Assembly (NCBI GenBank): GCA_902541435.1
Contig: CACBQR010000004.1
Coordinates: forward strand, 1-42,801
Direction of reading: 5' to 3'
Source of the DNA: an uncultured Alphaproteobacteria bacterium
Lineage (GTDB): Bacteria; Pseudomonadota; Alphaproteobacteria; HIMB59; GCA-002718135
Length of the DNA: 42,801 nt
Below, in pieces: positions 42,428 through 42,801 of the stretch (position 1 is the first letter of the stretch; every line of letters starts with the position of its first letter). Both the position numbers and the translations under genes were made by a program. The notes under the pieces are model-generated. The model saw nothing but the letters and a program-made list of their open reading frames with translations. It made no database searches and was not told where the DNA came from.

Positions 42428-42801
42428 TTAAAAATAAGTTAATATACCATCAAGAACATTATAGTCATCATCAACAACTGGAATAAACTTCCATTTATCA
42501 AATGCTGTGCATGGATGGGAAATACCAGAACAAATCATATCCCCTACTTGCCATTGATGATTATCAGCAAGTTTAACAAAGGCATGCTGATCATTTGTGC
42601 TAAATATTTCTGCTTCACCAATATCTAAGAAACCTTCACCAGGTCTAAATCTTTTTATTGGTTTTGGTAAACCTGAATCATATGGAGCATCTCGTTTTCC
42701 CATAGTTAGAAAAGCAAGATTATTTTCAGGAATGGATTGTACATAGGACCAAATTTCAAGAGCTGGTTGCAGAGATTGATCCCATTGTCTATTGGAATCA
42801 C
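42428..42801 (-). CDS. D-serine dehydratase-like / D-threonine aldolase-like protein, C-terminal part (truncated by window edge)
   Basis: The frame is open from the stop at 42428-42430 to the window edge, so an ATG near 42703 is not the true start. The visible 124 residues carry the C-terminal D-ser_dehydrat domain of fold type III PLP enzymes. The metal-binding SHPCTAFDKW, preceded by WQVGDMICSG, and the end VDDDYNVLDGILTYF are its marks. The upstream residues read SNRQWDQSLQPALEIW before ENNLAFLTMGKRDAPYD. Members act on D-amino acids, giving imine or aldehyde products, or as amino acid deaminases. It converges with ridA without a gap. The PLP-binding N-terminal barrel lies beyond the window. 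Confidence 0.8.
   Translation of the reverse strand, partial: DSNRQWDQSLQPALEIWSYVQSIPENNLAFLTMGKRDAPYDSGLPKPIKRFRPGEGFLDIGEAEIFSTNDQHAFVKLADNHQWQVGDMICSGISHPCTAFDKWKFIPVVDDDYNVLDGILTYF

Noticed and set aside
42428-42703. A complete 91-residue protein at the right end
   Set aside because: The frame continues without a stop to base 42801, and the extra residues read as protein of the same family, so it is a truncated larger gene.

Overview
The window looks like part of a compact, AT-rich genome of a marine planktonic alphaproteobacterium (SAR11/HIMB59/AEGEAN-169 type). The evidence is the low GC, tight operons with 1- to 4-base overlaps, weak Shine-Dalgarno sites, a CIRCE-controlled groESL and the alphaproteobacterial ligase-associated DNA repair genes. 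The lineage is an inference. I see no insertion sequence, prophage, CRISPR array or rRNA, and no gene-free stretch over 300 bases; the longest is 162 bases.

Region 1 (1-18469) is mostly housekeeping: the end of recX, an AI-2E family membrane protein, an MscS channel, a glutathione peroxidase, groES-groEL with a textbook CIRCE operator and a terminator, an S49 signal peptide peptidase, a GT61 glycosyltransferase, tRNA-Arg(ACG), an SH3-domain secreted protein and tRNA-Gln(TTG). These are followed by a small operon of an unrecognised Cys-rich secreted protein, a CRTAC1-like FG-GAP/ASPIC protein and a DUF4396 membrane protein, then a TPR protein and a DUF4149 membrane protein. The complete four-gene ligase-associated repair set (PdeM nuclease and Lhr-like helicase on minus; exonuclease and ATP-dependent ligase on plus) diverges from a CATATG where the two start codons abut. 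A sterol desaturase family hydroxylase closes the region.

Region 2 (18470-42801) is a roughly 24 kb island built around sialic acid. A plus operon encodes a peptide/sialic-acid type ABC transporter (substrate-binding protein, two permeases, two ATPases), then NanA, NanE, NanK and a class III aminotransferase. A minus operon (32883 to 28022) holds two tandem phytanoyl-CoA dioxygenase-like proteins, a class IV aminotransferase, a second DapA-family aldolase and an M81 metallopeptidase. A divergent plus operon (32980 to 37927) holds two PanB-like proteins, a third dioxygenase, a BNR/sialidase-like protein and an MFS transporter. A minus operon (41179 to 37932) holds NagA, two small proteins resembling L-2-amino-thiazoline-4-carboxylate hydrolase and a second BNR/sialidase-like protein. 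SDR, RidA and the end of a D-serine dehydratase-like protein finish the window.

NanA, NanE, NanK and NagA together take N-acetylneuraminate to glucosamine 6-phosphate; nagB is not in view. Neither sialidase-like protein has a signal peptide, so whatever they cleave is probably imported first.

The most striking observation is the substrate-binding protein at 18602-20209. Its sequence blocks are in the wrong order for SBP_bac_5: the usual C-terminal half comes first, directly after a clean signal peptide, and the usual N-terminal half comes last. The two ends would join to give the normal protein. It reads as a natural circular permutant with intact expression signals.
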